64,000 nucleotides of DNA from Zerene cesonia (Eukaryota > Arthropoda > Insecta > Lepidoptera > Pieridae), in NCBI RefSeq assembly GCF_012273895.1, contig NC_052102.1, positions 9,852,002-9,916,001 of the forward strand, given 5' to 3'. How positions within the stretch are numbered: position 1 is the first letter of the stretch; every line of letters begins with the position of its first letter. The translations under genes were made by a program, and so were the position numbers. Shown in pieces: positions 1-16,400 of the stretch. The notes beneath the pieces are model-generated. The model was not told the origin of the DNA and did not search any database. It saw only the letters and a list, made by a program, of their open reading frames with translations.

Positions 1-1441
1 CAAAGCTTTGGACACATTCAGTGAAAAAATCGCGAGAAATATGCAAATGAGTTTTTATAAGTATATCGCCGTCCATGACTCACGCAGTCACGATAAACAA
101 AGGTAAAGCGATAGTACTAATTGACAGTGTTGTAACAACGGAGGCGATAGACAAAAAACACAACTGCGATACGGTTGTCGAGGTATTGTTAACTGCTAAT
201 TGTGATGCAGTGAGCGACGCTGGGGGCATGCGCGCACGTTGATGTCCATCGCAAGGACTCTAACTGACATTATCGCTTCGATTTTTCAATTAGTGGCTAA
301 ATCATCAAATACAAAGTTTTAATGCAACCTCGATATTATTACTTATTACTGTTGATCCATTTTACTTACATCCGGCATTAGTGGACGATTAAATTGTTAT
401 TTTTTATCATTTATAAGACATATTTGGGTGCAGAACACCCAACATTTCTAGAATATTTATAAGAAAGCCTACTCCCAATCTCAAAAATACCACTCCACGT
501 AGCCATAAGTGGAAAGATCTCTAATTATAATAAAATTATTTCTACAACAGCACCCGCGCGTCTAACAAGTCCACAAAGAACCTGATCTGTAAGTCACCGC
601 ATATAGCCTTTTATTCACACACAACATTAAGATTAACGCAGACAGTTATAGCATGTACCACATCCATAAGCGTTAGTGAATGGAAAGCGCACGTGTCTTT
701 GACAGGCAGGCCTACGTAGAGGTTGCATATTAATTCATTCACAAGGTTGAGGCAAATCGTACGATGAAAGAGCCTGTGTGAGACATGTAATTACTCTAGA
801 CACGACCGCGCCTGCAATGTGGAGCAAGAGCGAGGTGTGAGCAGCTGATAACTTTGATATAGATAAAGAACTAACAAGATAACCACTCGGCCAATCAGTT
901 TCTTAACCTTTAACAGAGTCGGTAACGTTTTTATGCATCGTATTATCGAAACCAAACCTGTTTGTTATACGGTTGAAACGTAATTGAAATCAACTAATTC
1001 TATAATGTGTAATTTTATGAAGAAAGAAAAAAAAAGTTTATTTCAACAACATAAACTTGAGACCTAACACTACATATATTTAGAAACACCATTGTTGATT
1101 TATCCAACGTTATATGTTTAAGGTTTTCATTTATGAATCGGTCACGTATGCTTACAGACCACTAGAGCCTACTCTTAACTCTCAACCGATTTTCGCTTTT
1201 AAATCGAGGCCGATAAACATCAATTTGGCTTGTGCATCATCGACAAGCATCTTAAAACAAAAGCGTTTGAACAGAGCCGTACTTCGACCTTGTGTACGTC
1301 ATCTGCTTATCTGAGGGCACTCACAAACATTTGGGCGGCGCTAAGCAAACAACCTTGGGGAAAAATTAAGTGTGCGATTTCACGATAAGTGAACAATTCA
1401 ATAGCGATAGTGGACAACCTTGACCAGAGAAGATCACTGAC
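1..1441. other. Intronic sequence of skywalker, no feature recognised
   Basis: AT-rich sequence downstream of skywalker coding exon 2 on the minus strand. The next exon, expected to continue the TBC domain after the glutamine codon at 1442, was not found here, so the intron probably continues beyond the left edge. Short open frames (for example 1114-1314, plus) have no coding signature. Confidence 0.5.
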
Positions 1442-4400
1442 CTGCGTAACCATGTCCCAGTAGAAGCCGTCGAGCATCGATTTGCCATGTTGATGTTGTC
1501 TGCAGAGAGCCGGCCAGAGGGAGGCTCGTATCGGGCTGTTGATCGGCCACGAGTTCTCCCTGATGATGAGTTTGAGTTCCCGCTTGCGGGCCTGCTGTAT
1601 CAGCGGCTGGATCTCTTCGTAGGTCTTGAGCGGCGCTTTCTTGCCTGTGAATAACGGGGACGGTAAGCACTGCGTCCATATGGGGGTGGGTTCGGTTTGG
1701 GCGAGGGATTCGGCGCTGGGCGCTCGGAACGCGGCGGGCTCTATGTACATCGCGGAGGCGGGCACATGCTTTCGGTGCGCGCGCGCCGGCCGCACTGCCG
1801 CCGGCCGATAGCTCGCCCAGCCTCCGGAAAATGCGATAGCGCCCCGGCACTGTCACACTTCGATTGTTTATCTGACCGACTAAATGCCGCGCAGGTCGAT
1901 TAGGCCGCAATGTTTTTTTTGTTTTTTTTATTTTATTTTTTTTATATTCTAGTCTATTTGAATCATACGTCATAATAAATTAATTTTTAAATTAATATTT
2001 AAGTTTCACAAAATAAATATCCCTAATCCTTGACTCCCTTGTTTTGTTCACTTACTTTATACTCAAACAGTTAATATTTTCTTAAGATATTTATAACCTT
2101 ATTTCTCATATAGTACGGCTCATAATTCGATGAACAAACGTTTATCTTACCCAATAGTAACTGACAACCGAAATAATTTCTCAAATAAAATACAATAGGC
2201 GCTCCGAGAAAAATCGCATGGCCTGCATTAGGGTAAAAGTACAAAGATTTAAAAATAGTCAATGAATTATAGCGAAAACGCATTCTGCATTGGCCGCGCG
2301 CCAAACGAACCTACCAACCAAACTACAGCCAACGTAGCGAGAGCGATTTGAAGTATTTCGATCTGAGTAACAATAATGATGAATGATTTATGCACCATTG
2401 CGCTGCACAAGACGCATCTGTACAGGTAGGGTGCATTCAAAACTAATGACATGTATTCCCAAGAATGATCAAAACTGCATTAGATCGTATCGTGTGATTT
2501 ATTAGATAGTTCCGCTGGCTTCTTCGATTGGGATAAAGGAAACAATATTATAAGGAATCAATTAGTTTGGAAACCAATGTTATTTCATCCTACTTCCTAC
2601 TAATCCTATCCTAGTCATATTATAAATGCGAAAGTTTGTAAGGATGTGCGTGTGTTTGTAGCTGTGTTTGCAATGAAATTTGGTACGTAGGCAGCTGGAC
2701 AACTGGAACAACATATAGGCAACTTTTTATCCCGATATTCCTACGGAGTACGGACTTACGCGGGTGAGACTGCGGGGCGCAGCTAGTTTATAATAAACTT
2801 AGTCAATAATAATTAATACCTCAACGTAAATAATTAATGTTGCGATAAACTGATCACCTCGCTCACCCCTTCTTATCCTATTATTATAGCGCACATAGAA
2901 TATCCTAATTTATCTACGTCATAAATCTTAGTCATTGAAGGACGAAGAACCCCATTTCAAACATCGGTACCTAATTTTCTTATTTTCAACACCATTAGGT
3001 AAAAAACAAACATATTTACATCTAGTCCATTAAATAACGTCTACAAAAAAACGCAGCAAACGATCGGCATTTTAATCAATGCTCATAATCAAATTGCTAA
3101 TTAAAAAACAATCTTACGAAAATTAACTATCTACTTACAAAACAATTATAGAGCCTACCTATTATCATTCCAACACTAACCTCTGTAATTAAAAAAGAAA
3201 AAGTGACAAAAAAATCACGATGTAATTCCCCATACGGTCGCTTCGACCCACCTACTGGTTTGTAGGGTTGAGTCCCACCACAGCTGATAGCGGCAGGTTA
3301 TCTCACTGGCAACGATTAGCCGAGTGGAAATGTGAACAAATCGAATCGACTCTATTATAACGCTTGCTTTGTTGCACCGATTCTTTGATTAACATTATTT
3401 GTTTTCCTTTAATTATGCTACGATTTAATATTTACACATTATATATATACTATGATATTATAATGCTAAAGTGTTTGTTTGTTTGAACGCACTAATCTCA
3501 GGAACTAGTGGGCCGATTTGAAAAATTATTTCAGTGTTAGATAGCTATTTATTGAGGAAGGGTATAGACTATATATGTACGAGGGGCGAAGCCTGGGCGG
3601 ACGGATTAAGATTTTATTCGTTTAATTACGGTGTGTTTACTTATTACTCATTTGCAAACACATTATCCGTATCTATACTAATAATATTCAAAAGCTAAAG
3701 AGTTTGTTTGCAGGGACGCGCTAATATCAAAAACTATTGGACCGATTTCAAAAATTCTTTCACACTTTGCACATGTACATGATCCCTCTGTGCTATAGGC
3801 TAGGTATATATGTACCGCAAGCGAAGCCGGGGCGAACCGCTAAGTGATTATATATGAAGGAGAAGACGCACAGCGCCATTAATTAAAATCTTAACAAGAA
3901 TTACGAAAACAACCGTATTCTTGAAAGTAATTATTATTTTTAAATTTGTAATGAAGAATATTTGAAGAAAACTTTATTTGTAGCAGATAGCAATTTCATC
4001 AATTTTAACGTTTTTTCTTTAACATTTAGATTTTTTTAAACAATATTAAAATCTTAAATGCATCTCGTATATTTCAATTAAATTGGATATATATCAATTA
4101 AGTTTATACGAGTAATATCGATTCGCATCATTTGTTTATGACTTTAAGTACCGATATCTCTATACAAAATAAATTAATAACAAAAATCATTTAATTCATT
4201 TTTAATAATACTTTACAATTAGGTCGGTTAAGTGCAAAGGGGTAATTAAAACTATTGAAAAATGCGTTAGTTAGTAAATACCACTTGCATCCTATCCTAT
4301 CCTATAATATTATAAATGTGAAAGTTTGTACGTAAGTTTCACGCAAAAACTACTGAACCGATTTGAATGAAATATGGTACAGGGATAGCTTGTGACCCAA

Positions 4401-7400
4401 GAAGAACATACAGGGCATTTTATATTATACTAAACGCAGGTCCCGGCTTCGCCCGGATATCAAGATTCCTGTTTTATCCCAAGGGAACATTATTCGGGAT
4501 AAAAAGTATCCTATCACCCAAGTCAGCTCATACCATATCTGTATACCAAATTTAATCAAAATCCGTTGAGTAGTTTCAGCGTGTTTGACGGACAAAAATC
4601 CAAACAAACAAACTTTCAGAATTATAACAATAGTGTGAAATGTATCTAATATATCTGCTTCGTTATTGATATATTCAAAGAAATTAAAATTAAAGCTTGC
4701 TAACGTTGTTATCGCAAAAAATCTTTTGCCCTCAATCGAACAATGCACAATCATATAAATAGACGATTCACTATGTTTTTGCACTAATACAATTGTAATC
4801 TATAAATAATACAATTACAATCAATTATAATCTAGTTATATAACAATTTTACTTAGAAAAATACAATTAGTAACTAACACAGAAATTTAATAATTAATCT
4901 AAAATCCGGTTGGTAGCAAAATAATATTTCAACTTGTGTTAACCTACGTACTTACATTGAGACAAATTATTTTCAACTATTAGTTAAACCCATTATAGTA
5001 CGATTTTATCTTTATTATATAGATTCTACAGTAAACAGTTCTCACATCGGTACAAAGTCCAAATAGCAGAAATTAAATATCTCGACCGCAAGCACTGTGA
5101 ATTGAAAATTTGCTAAGTCATTCGATGGTGTTTTGGCGAGTTCCGGGTTACATGAAATCCCTTGGCATATGAATAACGTACTTCTTATGAAATACTATAA
5201 AAAAGGGTTGATAAATCTACTCGTTATCTATAATTATAATTCAAATTAAATGCGACAACATTTGATTTTACACTAGCTACAACACGCGGCGTCACTGGCG
5301 TGTTATCCGGTTAGAAATTAGCCTATGTGCTAATCCAGACTATAATCTATGTTTGTACCAAATTTCATACAGATACCTACAATAATCTGTTTTCACGTGA
5401 AAGAGTAACAAACATCCATATATCCGTCCATCCATCTATAAGTTTATAAACTTTCGCGTTTATTATATGAGCAGGAGGACCATATCGATGGTGATAAGAC
5501 AAATCGCCATTGATCGTACATAATGTATCCTTTCAATTAAAATCTAAAAACAAACCTCTTTTAAAGAATGAAGTGGTATTTGTGGTAGATTACCTGTCAT
5601 CTACAATACAGAGAAAAGTATACTTATATAATTGAACAATTTAAAATTAAAGACCTACATTTTTATAGAACCATTGTTCTTTTCAAACCTAGTAAAAGAC
5701 CAGAAAGTAAACAATTACAGAAAGTAAACAAAACAGTTTCTAAACGAAACAGCTATCAATATTGTCGGGTCCAACTGTTCTTATATCTTAGCGCAATTCT
5801 GAAAAAAAAAATCGCACAATCCGAACAGTAAACCATTGCGTTATTATATCGTTAACAATATCATTTTCATGAGTCATTGTATTTACACTTATCGCGTCGT
5901 CACAGCACGTCGTATTGCGTCACATTTCACACGAATTATCTCGTTTTACGGACGGCTTATGCAGCGCCTCATTACTTGCCTACTTACTACTAGGTATCTT
6001 ATTTGAAATCCAAACTGCTTACTTAGTGTTGTATGGGAAAATAGTGTAACTTTCAAATAAATTTCTGTTCTTTCTTTTTTTTTACCGTTTCATTAAATTA
6101 GAAAACCAATGAAAATACATTTTGTTTGATTTTAAAGCGATTTAACGGGTTTAATAAAGTACATCAATTTAGTCGATTTTTTGGATATTTTATAGCAGAA
6201 ATGTTAAGTGGCCTTCAACAAAACTGAATAAAGTTATTATTACATCCATAATTAGATGTAATAACAAGATATAGGTAATTTGTATGAATAATAAAGTTTC
6301 ATGGCATACTAATTCCTTGCATAAACCTCATAATATTCCTGATCTCTTGTATATATGTCCTACGTTTAGTCTAACACTTAGTCCTGCATTCAAACACTCA
6401 GCTATCCAGGGAATAATTATGAACAATAAAACACATTTCATATACATGCTTTAACCGACAAGACTTTTTTATATGGTGGTGGACAAACGATTAGTGGATC
6501 GCCTGGTGGTAAGCGAATCCAACGTTCATAGGCATCTAAAAAGGTAATACTTTTTAATTTCATTTTTTTTCAATTTATTGTCAATATAATTACTTGTGTA
6601 CAAAAGAGAGATTACTATCAGACAGATAAAACGTATGCACCGCTATGCGCCGCACACGCTGGTACGCGTTATTCTGAAACGCTTCATATAGTTAGAAATT
6701 AAAGACTTTTTGACGGATTTTAAACACGATTTATTCATTATATTATTAACCCGACGTTTCGAACACTTTACAGCTTTACAGGCTTTTTAGTCTCCCCGTG
6801 ACCATGCTCGCTGTAAAATCCGTTAAAAAGTCTGTAATTTATAAATGTATAACACTCGCGTAAAATCGAACACAAGAAAATACTACGCTTACGCTAACTA
6901 TATAGGTTCATACATACATTTCGGCTGTCAGCACCGACGGTCAGCGTGACTCCCTCACCCTGACCTATAGTATACTATATACTACATATATTATATACGT
7001 ATACTATATCCTCACCCATAGTACAAAAATTGTTATAAAATCACAAATCGTTCGGGTCTTAAACAATGACATCTACCGGAGTGCGGCGCAGTGTCACACG
7101 ATTTATAAAACATTGTAATACAATTAAATACATCGAGAACAAATAGATGTCACTAGTTTCTAGGTTTTCGGTCGCGACGCTCGCGTGTTATCACTACATA
7201 GTATAAAACGAAGTATACTATGTATGCATAAATCTTTAAAACTACGCAACGGATTTTGATGGGGTTTCTTTTAATAGATAGAGTGATTCAAGAGGAAGGT
7301 TTATATGTAAACGAACATCTATTAAACTACTTCGAATTAACGCGTGCGAAGCCGCGGGCAAAAGCTAGTTGATTAAATATATTTATAGACAAAAAAGTAA

Positions 7401-10400
7401 GAAGCTATGTTATTGCTATGAACTTTTATTAATTTCATAAAGGTATTAAACTTATTTTTTGGACGATAGATGCTAATCGTGATATCATTATTTAGTTCAG
7501 TTTTTAGTTAAACGAGTTTACATTTTGGAAGCTATAGTTCAATCTGTACCACAATAGGTATTAATATTAAAAAGTTTGTTTGAACGCGCTAACCTCAGGA
7601 ATTACTGAACGGATTTCAAAAATTCTTCCACGGTTACATGCGTACATGATCTCTGTTATGCTATCGAGACCATATTCCCATGTTTTCAAAACTAAATTAT
7701 AACCTACTAACGACAAGCCCCGGCTTCGCACGGGTGCAATTGTACACGATACATACATATAAACCGTCCTCTTCAATCACTCTATCTATAAAAAACCCCA
7801 TCAAAATCGATTGCGTACTTTTAAAGATCTAAGCATACAGGCACACAGACGGCGATTAAGCGTTTTACACAACCTACGTAGTGATATGATGAGGCCCAGG
7901 CCCAATGTTTACAGCAGGTAGGTACACGCCACACCCTCGAGCATAAAACCGCTTACGTATGCGTTTAGTAATATGCAATGCTAATAGGTAACCATGTCGA
8001 CTTGAGCTAAGTGCAGGTATATAATCGAATGCGAAAAAGTTGCGAAACTCAACGCATTAAATACGTAAGTTAACATTTAGGGTTTTCGCCGATTTAATAT
8101 AATTTCTCAGGTCTGTGAAGTGTGAACTCCTTAACGTTATATATAAGATACTAGCTGCGCCCCGCGGTTTCGCCGGAATTTGTTTGTTTTGACTTTCAAA
8201 ATTATATATGTTATCTGCATAATCCTTCCTACTATATCCCACTAATATTATAAATGCGAAAGTTTGTAAGGATATATGTGTTTGTTACTCTTTCGCGCAA
8301 AAACTACTCAACCGATTGCAATGAAATTTGGTACGTAGACAGCTGGATAACTGGAATAACATATAGACAACTTTTTATCCCGATATTCCAAAGGGATTCG
8401 GGCTTACGCGGCTGAAACCGCGGGGCGCAGCTAGTTTAATATAATTGTGGAGTAAAAGTATCCATATATTGCCCCGAGGAGCTGCGTGAGTCATTTTCAG
8501 TTTGGAAAAAATACAAAAAAATATAAACAATGCTTGCACTACTAACTATGCATAATTTTTCATAATATACGATCATATTAATGGAAAAATTCTAATGGAA
8601 TATTCGATGAAAAATAGTGTTACATACAAGTAATTCCAAAAAAAGATAAATTTCATCTGAAATATCTGATCATCGAGCGAAAATCTCAAAACAACGGTTG
8701 GATGTTTTCATTGAATCGTTTGTTTTCGACGAAAATGTGCAATCAGCGGGGATGAATGAGGAAAATTCCACGTGACAATGCATCGTTTTGGGTTTAACCG
8801 TTTTGTATTATGTTTATTATTATCAGATGAACAGTTTTGCCAGGATCCAAGTGTGATTTCAATACTTTTAATAGCAAAATCTAAAAATTTACCCCTTTAC
8901 GTCTAACTTAAGTTCATAGTTACTTCCTAATAATATTAAAATGGATGTATGGTTGTTTGTTACTCATTCACGCGAAAACAGCTCATCGTGTCTTCTGGAT
9001 TAGCACAAAGGCTACATTTTACCCGGGTACCAAGCGAGTGACGCCGCCGGTCACAGCTAGTTCATAATAAATTGTTTATAACATAACTACAATTAAATTA
9101 GAAACACCATATTCTTAAAGAGATCTTCTATTATTTTAATAGCTAATAAATATATCTTAAACACAAGTTATATTATGTTAACGACTCTTTGTTCGATATT
9201 AACTCATATTTATGGGCGTACAACAGGTCGTAAATAATCTGCTATGTATTGCTTTATACATAATTATTATATAGTACATATAAGTCGAATACTATCATAA
9301 TGCAACTCATTAGTAATAACTTTAAGATAATGATATGTATGATGTATGATATGATAATGTTTTGTATAGTGTCATATGATATTAAATATGGAATCGGAAA
9401 CGTAATGATTCGTATTAAATATTTCGTACTGTTGAAACAGGTACAAGCATTTACAAATACAAAGACGCTAGCGAACCTAGTAATCTCGACCGTCTCCTTG
9501 GTACAGTGCTTAACGCATGAACGTAGAAACGAGGGGTGCTAGGTTCGATTCTCAGCGGGGAGTCATAGAAAACAAATGTCTCGGTATTGCAAGACACAGA
9601 AGGGTTATCACCTACTTGTCCATCTAGAAAATCGATCAGTGATGTTACATATCGTCTGCCCCATAACCCCACTAGGAAACACGGGACTTCAATTTTAACT
9701 TAGAAAACGTTGCTTTAATTGTAAAACTTGAAAGTATATAAAAAAAATATCTACTATCTACTTATCGAATTGCAAAATTTTCTATTTAATTTCCTGTAAG
9801 TTTCTGTTCAAGTTTTCTTTGTATTGCATATTTTTTTGTATTAAGGCAACGGAGTAGACGCGTCACCTGATGGTAAGTGATCAGCGTGTTTCCTGTCTTT
9901 TAAATGGGACTAAGCTCTGTTCTTGAAAGTCCCTAAGTCGTACCCGGTTAGAAACACCGCATGAGTAAGTAATCGATATTGAAGATTAAAATAGAAGTTA
10001 TTTTATTATACCTACAATTTGTATATATAAAAAACTAGCTGCGCCCCGTGGTTTCACCCGCGTAAGTCCATATCCCGTAGGAATGTCGGGATTAAAGTTG
10101 CCTATGTGTTATTCTAGTTGTCCAGCTGTCTACGTACCGAATTTCATTGCAATCGGTTCAGTAGTGTTTGCGTGAAAGAGTAACAAACACACACACATCC
10201 TTACAAACTTTCGCATTTATAATACTAGTCGGATAATTAAAGTATGATATAGAAAATTTCATAAGGAAATAATTGTTTGCTGCCACAAATCCTTTTTCTA
10301 ATAATTCTCACGGCGAAATACGTGAAGGTAACAAAAAGAAAAAGGACTTGGCTCATACATATATTATCATAATCAACTGCATAAAGCCAAGTCGGTTACA

Positions 10401-13400
10401 AAAAGTTTATTAATTATCATGTAACAAAGTTGCTCATAGATTAACAGTGTATCCTGTATTACCCCAGTACAGGAACTATATAAAAAACCACACAAGTTTT
10501 TTTTCCTACTTTATAACAATCATGTTATTTCAATTGTGAAAGTTAATCACATATAATTACGTTACTTTCCAATTACTTCGAATATATTATTTGGTAACAC
10601 CTCAGCGCTATTCTCGAGCAAGTGTATTATTAATTTCGCAGTAATCAAATTTGTACAACTTTCTAGAATTATAATATATACTTATATAAATACTTTTGCG
10701 AATTTCAAATAGGATTAATGATAAATCGCATATCACTCGTGTAAAGTGTAGCTTTCTGGGTAGTTGCCTTGACGTCCTAAAGCAACGTGTTTATCTGTGT
10801 GCGTGTTTGTTTTTGGCTTCGTGGCATCAAATAGTAATTCATTTTGTTAATGTTTTTATGTCTAGGATATAATATAAATAACAATTTAACGTACGATTAT
10901 TATCAAACCTACTCACTACTACACTAGCGAGACTAATATATATCCAACTTATTTACTTATTTCATTAACTGACAAAAAACCATAACAATAATCCTTCACG
11001 AAAAGGCATTCTCAATGACAAGTGTCGATTTAACAAGACGCTGATAATACCTGGGTACTTCAGCGTGGCAAGTACACAGATATACTATCGGTACAAGTGT
11101 ATTCTTACACACTATATGAAAACGGAAGCCGGAAGATGGTCTCAATGTTGCGAACCTTAGTCATTCACAAGGTAAACAAAACGGAATGCGATATTCATTG
11201 CGTATGCTGTTTTTTATCATTCGTATTAAATGCGTCACGGTGCACGTCCGTTTTTATATAAATCAATATGAGTGCGATACTTCTGCTCATACGCTGTAGA
11301 ATTAAAATGATCAGATTTGTCGAATTTATGTTTCTATTATTACGCGTGGCAAACACGAGAGTGTTAATTAGTATTAAATAAGTGTCCCTTCGCGTTTCGC
11401 GATTATACCTACATTGTTTAGTATTATAATACCTATAGATTTTTAGACGTTTGTCTTTAAACGTACGTGCATTGTGACACGTTTGAAAATCGTTGGAATA
11501 AGACGAACGAAATCAATCAGGATCGTCTTAGTGAACATTGACCCTTGCAGTTAAAAAACCGTTACAATCAACAGCAATGAATTTCTGATAATATTGCGAT
11601 TCAAAGACACCTTTATTATGTGTAGTTATTAGAATAACAGCAAGATCTGATATCTTGCTATACAAACTTCTAGTATCATCTCCAGTCATTACACAACCAA
11701 GATGGCCGATAAGAGTTAATCAAACGACCTTATTGTTAAACTATAACACGACACTGATGAAAAGACAAACGATAAGCTTATCCGAAATCTTTTAATGATA
11801 AAATTCTCGAGTAGTTAAAATCAGGGTTATGTAGTGAAAATTTTTGATTAACCACTTGTTTTATTTAGGTGTGATTATATCAACGGAACAGTACGATTTT
11901 TAAGACGATTTTTGCTCAGCGGCTGAATAAATTTCGACTACCCGCTCCTACACAAAACGTTGAAAAATTAATCGATGGACGATGCTCTCATCCGAATCCA
12001 ATAAGAAATACTTAACCTTTAGATGACCTCTGTTCGATCCTGATAATACTTTAAACGGTTCGTTTTCCTTACAAAGGAGTCGATTTTATCTCATTAAATT
12101 CCAGATAATTCCATCGCAATCGAATCGTATTCTGATTAAGGAGATTTTAAACTTCGTTAACATCGCATTAACTGACGAAAATTTATGATTTTATAGAGAT
12201 GGAGTTCTAAAAAAAGAAAATATTTGAATATGATGATTCGGTAATATAAACTTTTGTATTTGCTCTTTTTACGTGCGATAATACGATTTATAAAAACTTT
12301 TTATGTTATTTACTACTTTGATAATAGTCTGATCTTCATTGAGTTAAAGTTATTACCCGATATTATTTGATTTATTCGAAGAAATGGCTGCTAACAATTG
12401 GATTGAACGAATTTAAAATACGACCACTAAAATGAGATTACAGCGTGATAAATCTAATTTGCGATAAAAAACTGCTTTTACCGACATTATTTCCTCAAAC
12501 ACTATCTAATCACAGAGTGAGTACAATACGGTGGACGTATCTTGGCGGGTCTGAAGTTCTCTCTAAACTCTTTTTGGGAGCCAAATGGTGGCATCAGGCG
12601 ACAATTACAGGAGCGTACATGCGCCAAATTTTCCAGAGCCTGTATTCGGACTCGCCAAGGTACGTCGACCGTACTGTACACATTTCGCTGTACAATGAAT
12701 GGTGGATCGTGCAATCTTGGATAGGTTATGGTATTGTGCGAAGTTCATACAATTGAACGCGAATTACGTATCTTAGTTTCACAACAATACCTCATTGACA
12801 CGCGTTTCGTGGAAATGTTGTCTATGGCTTTAGTTTAAACGACTACAAACACGTACGATGAACGCGTAATGATGCGGCTTTTGGTAAACATTTTGTGGTG
12901 GATTATAACGATATCTATTCGAATTGTTCCCATGTTGGCATCATCATCATCGTAATCTATTATAAAGCTGAAGAGTTTGTGTTTGTTGTTTGTTTGAACG
13001 CAATAATCTCAGGAACTTCTGGTCCTATTTGAAAAATTCTTTCAGTGTTAGATAGCCCATTTATTGAGGAAGGCTATATATAAGCTATGTATGTACCACG
13101 GGGGAAGCCGGAGCGGACCGCTTGTATATTATATTCCCACTGTAGAGACACACGCATCCTATGAGTGTTCTGGCCATAAGCCACCACGCCGGCCAAGTGC
13201 GGGATGGTAGATGTCACATGTTGACGAACTTTTGGTTCTCCAACATGCCGCTTTCCTCACCATGTTTTCCTTCAACGTTTCGAGCAGCGAATCGTGAATA
13301 ATATGGAGAAAGCTGTCTAATAAGGATCTTTTATATCTCTGACGTGAAATGCGACTCAATCACAAAAAAGTCAGGTGCCCATGCATGTTCGCGTTACAAA

Positions 13401-16400
13401 ACTCTTATTAAAACCCGTACTCTAAAGTACAATTTTCGGCTGAACAGAGGCGGGATCAGAATAAACCAAACGAGATTTTCTGATAAATATTGTAGCGTGT
13501 GGGGTGAATTCCATCCCACGAGAACCTGCCTTCCACTTATAATTTTCATCAACGCAATAATTGCACTGTTGTATTTGATAAGAGCTTAATTAGGTTCATT
13601 ACATTTCTGTAGTGAATTTTCAAAATGGCTTACGTAGTTTCGGAGCTTGCTACGAATAAATAAAAATCCCTTATTCGTCATAATATACGTGTAAATAACT
13701 ATTTATTACCCATTAAATTATTGCAATTTAAGATAATTCTTATATAATATCTTTTATTCCAGACAAATCCGCTACAACACAGAAGATTTCGTCAAGAGTT
13801 TACGGCATTACTTAAAGTTATAAATAAAGTAAGTAATTTGCGAAGGAAGAAGGTGTCACGGCTATCTTGCTGACCTACATTTGAAAACGCAATTTAACTA
13901 AATTAATTCCACCAGATAAGCAAAATACCTTTACTGAAGATATAAGGCTCTAGAACTTCAATAACTTGTAAAAGTCTATCAGAAACTTGCTTGGAATATC
14001 ACGCCATAGTTTAAGATTGGAAAGTAGATAGAAGATAGGCATTATAGGTATTCATAATAGGCATTATAGGTAAAGGGTATAGGGAGAGCATTTACGGTAT
14101 ATTTGTCTTTTAGACCTTTTTTTTTAATGTATCATGTAATTGGCTACAGAGACCGGCTCCTGATATTTTATCACAATTGAAATTTTAATAACTGATCTCC
14201 ATTATAAAAGTCTACTAAACGGACACAAGCGGACTACCTGAAACGGTACGAGACACTGGACAGTTGATAGAGACAAACAACGTTCCTAATAAATGTAGTA
14301 AAACCTGTAGTTATTATCATGCAATGTAAAATTCACGATACGAAATCAGCACTTGTTTATTTCACGAAATATTTCTTAATGAAATTCAAATGGACCTGAC
14401 CTCCGGGTCAATATCTATTAAATATTAACGGCTTGGTAGTGATACTGCATGACACCCGATCTCCTTAAATAACTACGATGGCATGAAAAGAAAAGATATT
14501 TCAAAATAAACAGTCACAACCAGAAAAGAGGAGACACTGAAATCTAGTTTTACAGATAATTAATAAAACGATTAGTTTTTCCAGACAGACTTATTTATAT
14601 TCATTCCTCCGAGAGTTAATTATTCCTCCAGTTTTAAACGCAATTATCTTGAAATATTCCACAAAGACTATCCCATTTAGCCTAAATCAAGGCAAACAAA
14701 ATGTTAAATTAAATCAGTTTGCGCTGAAAACAGAAATAACTCACCTAACCCTATGATATCAACGTTAATTGCCACGATCGAAAATTGAATACAATACAAG
14801 AGGTGATATTAAACCTATCTTTGTTTCATTCACAAATGCCTTACTTCCGCGAAGCATCCGCATAGAATCAATCTTATATACCATCTAGTCCGTACTTAGG
14901 CCGTATTATATTCATGTGTGCGTAACAATCAGATTTAGATACGCGGAGACAATTTAGGCAATTGCCAACAGACCTATCGTAGTATAGAGGCCACGTAGCA
15001 GCAGGAAGGAATATTGTAGATCTTATAAACTCAGTAAATTTGATCACAAAGAGAATAATAGTATTCTATACACCACCTATAATCGTGACGGTTGTGGATG
15101 AATATGTTTGTAACTGTTTCACACAAAAATAGCTGGTCGGATCTGTATGAAAAATGGTAGAGGGATTGATTATGGTTTAGATGAGCACATGGTCTATTTT
15201 CAACCACGGTACTACGCAATGAAGCAACGGGCTCCAGCCTCCAGTTAGTTTTTGCATCTGACAGCCTAAATCGTTTTATAGCGAAAACAAAAAATCTGTC
15301 AAAATAAATCTAATTCTCCGCAAGTCTTACGATTACCTACGATTTATGATACTGTTTCTCAATCTTTTGGTTTAATAGTATGTATACTATATATAAGATT
15401 TTTTAAAGATAATCAAATAAAGCCACACTTTTGTTAAACCGATTATTATGATTTTTTTATTGAAAACAGGTGCTCCTTTTTAGTCCCATTAAATTTTCTC
15501 TAGTTCTGTCATTATGAGGGCAGTTTTGCTTTTTGTCAAATAAGATTATAAGAGAAACTGGTGGTCCGCCCCGGCTTCACTCAGGATAAATATACCACTA
15601 TTTATCTTGGGTCTTAACAAAAATATTAGAATTTTGCCGAATTTGTCGAAGTGTTCTCGAGTTTTACGCATATCAAAACATTCGATTCATTTTTTACATA
15701 TAGATGTCATAATATTCTACAATGTATGGCACATTTGATGTACCCATATTAGTGAATATTAATTATTACTAAATGCAAGAAATAATTGATAATGCCAATT
15801 CTTTAAACAATTATGCAAAAGACATACTTGCTACACAAATACCAATTGCTGCTTCTACAATGAATTGGATGCAATAATTTCATCCAAATTCATAAGAAAA
15901 TAAATATTAAGTAATCAGAATTAATACAAATTTTGTGATCTATTAAATGAATTAAATTCCATCCACATATTTATATTTGTATTTATCATATTTATTCAAA
16001 CAATAAATTATTGTACAACCCAAAGTAAGAAAAATGGCTGTAGTTGTACCTGTAACTTTACCCATATTACCAAAAGTATCAAATTATATTGCAATGTTGA
16101 CAAAAAATTAAGTTTATCAGTGGATAACAAAATATGTTTGTATGTTCTCAAATATCATCACATGCAATGGGATCAATAACAATGAATATCACAACCATGT
16201 CATTGATTCAAGATATCCAGAACCTAATAGAATCTAAATTATGGACAACTGGAATTACATATAAGGAAATTTTTATCCCGATATTTCTACGGGATACGGA
16301 CTTATTTAAGCCATATTTAAGCTACATAATATTCTTTGTCAAAAATACTTCTCAAGTATCATTGATTTCTTAACTAAGACAAAAGTGCACTGTAAAGTAT

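Noticed and set aside
1434..1973. 179-codon minus frame and plus frames over 1626-1903
   Set aside because: Shadows of skywalker coding exon 2, produced by its high GC content.
6958..7015. Possible regulatory palindrome (TATACTATATACTACATATA)
   Set aside because: Low-complexity TA-rich tract; nothing beyond simple-sequence symmetry.
9515..9575. tRNA gene
   Set aside because: SINE head only; no acceptor stem closure.
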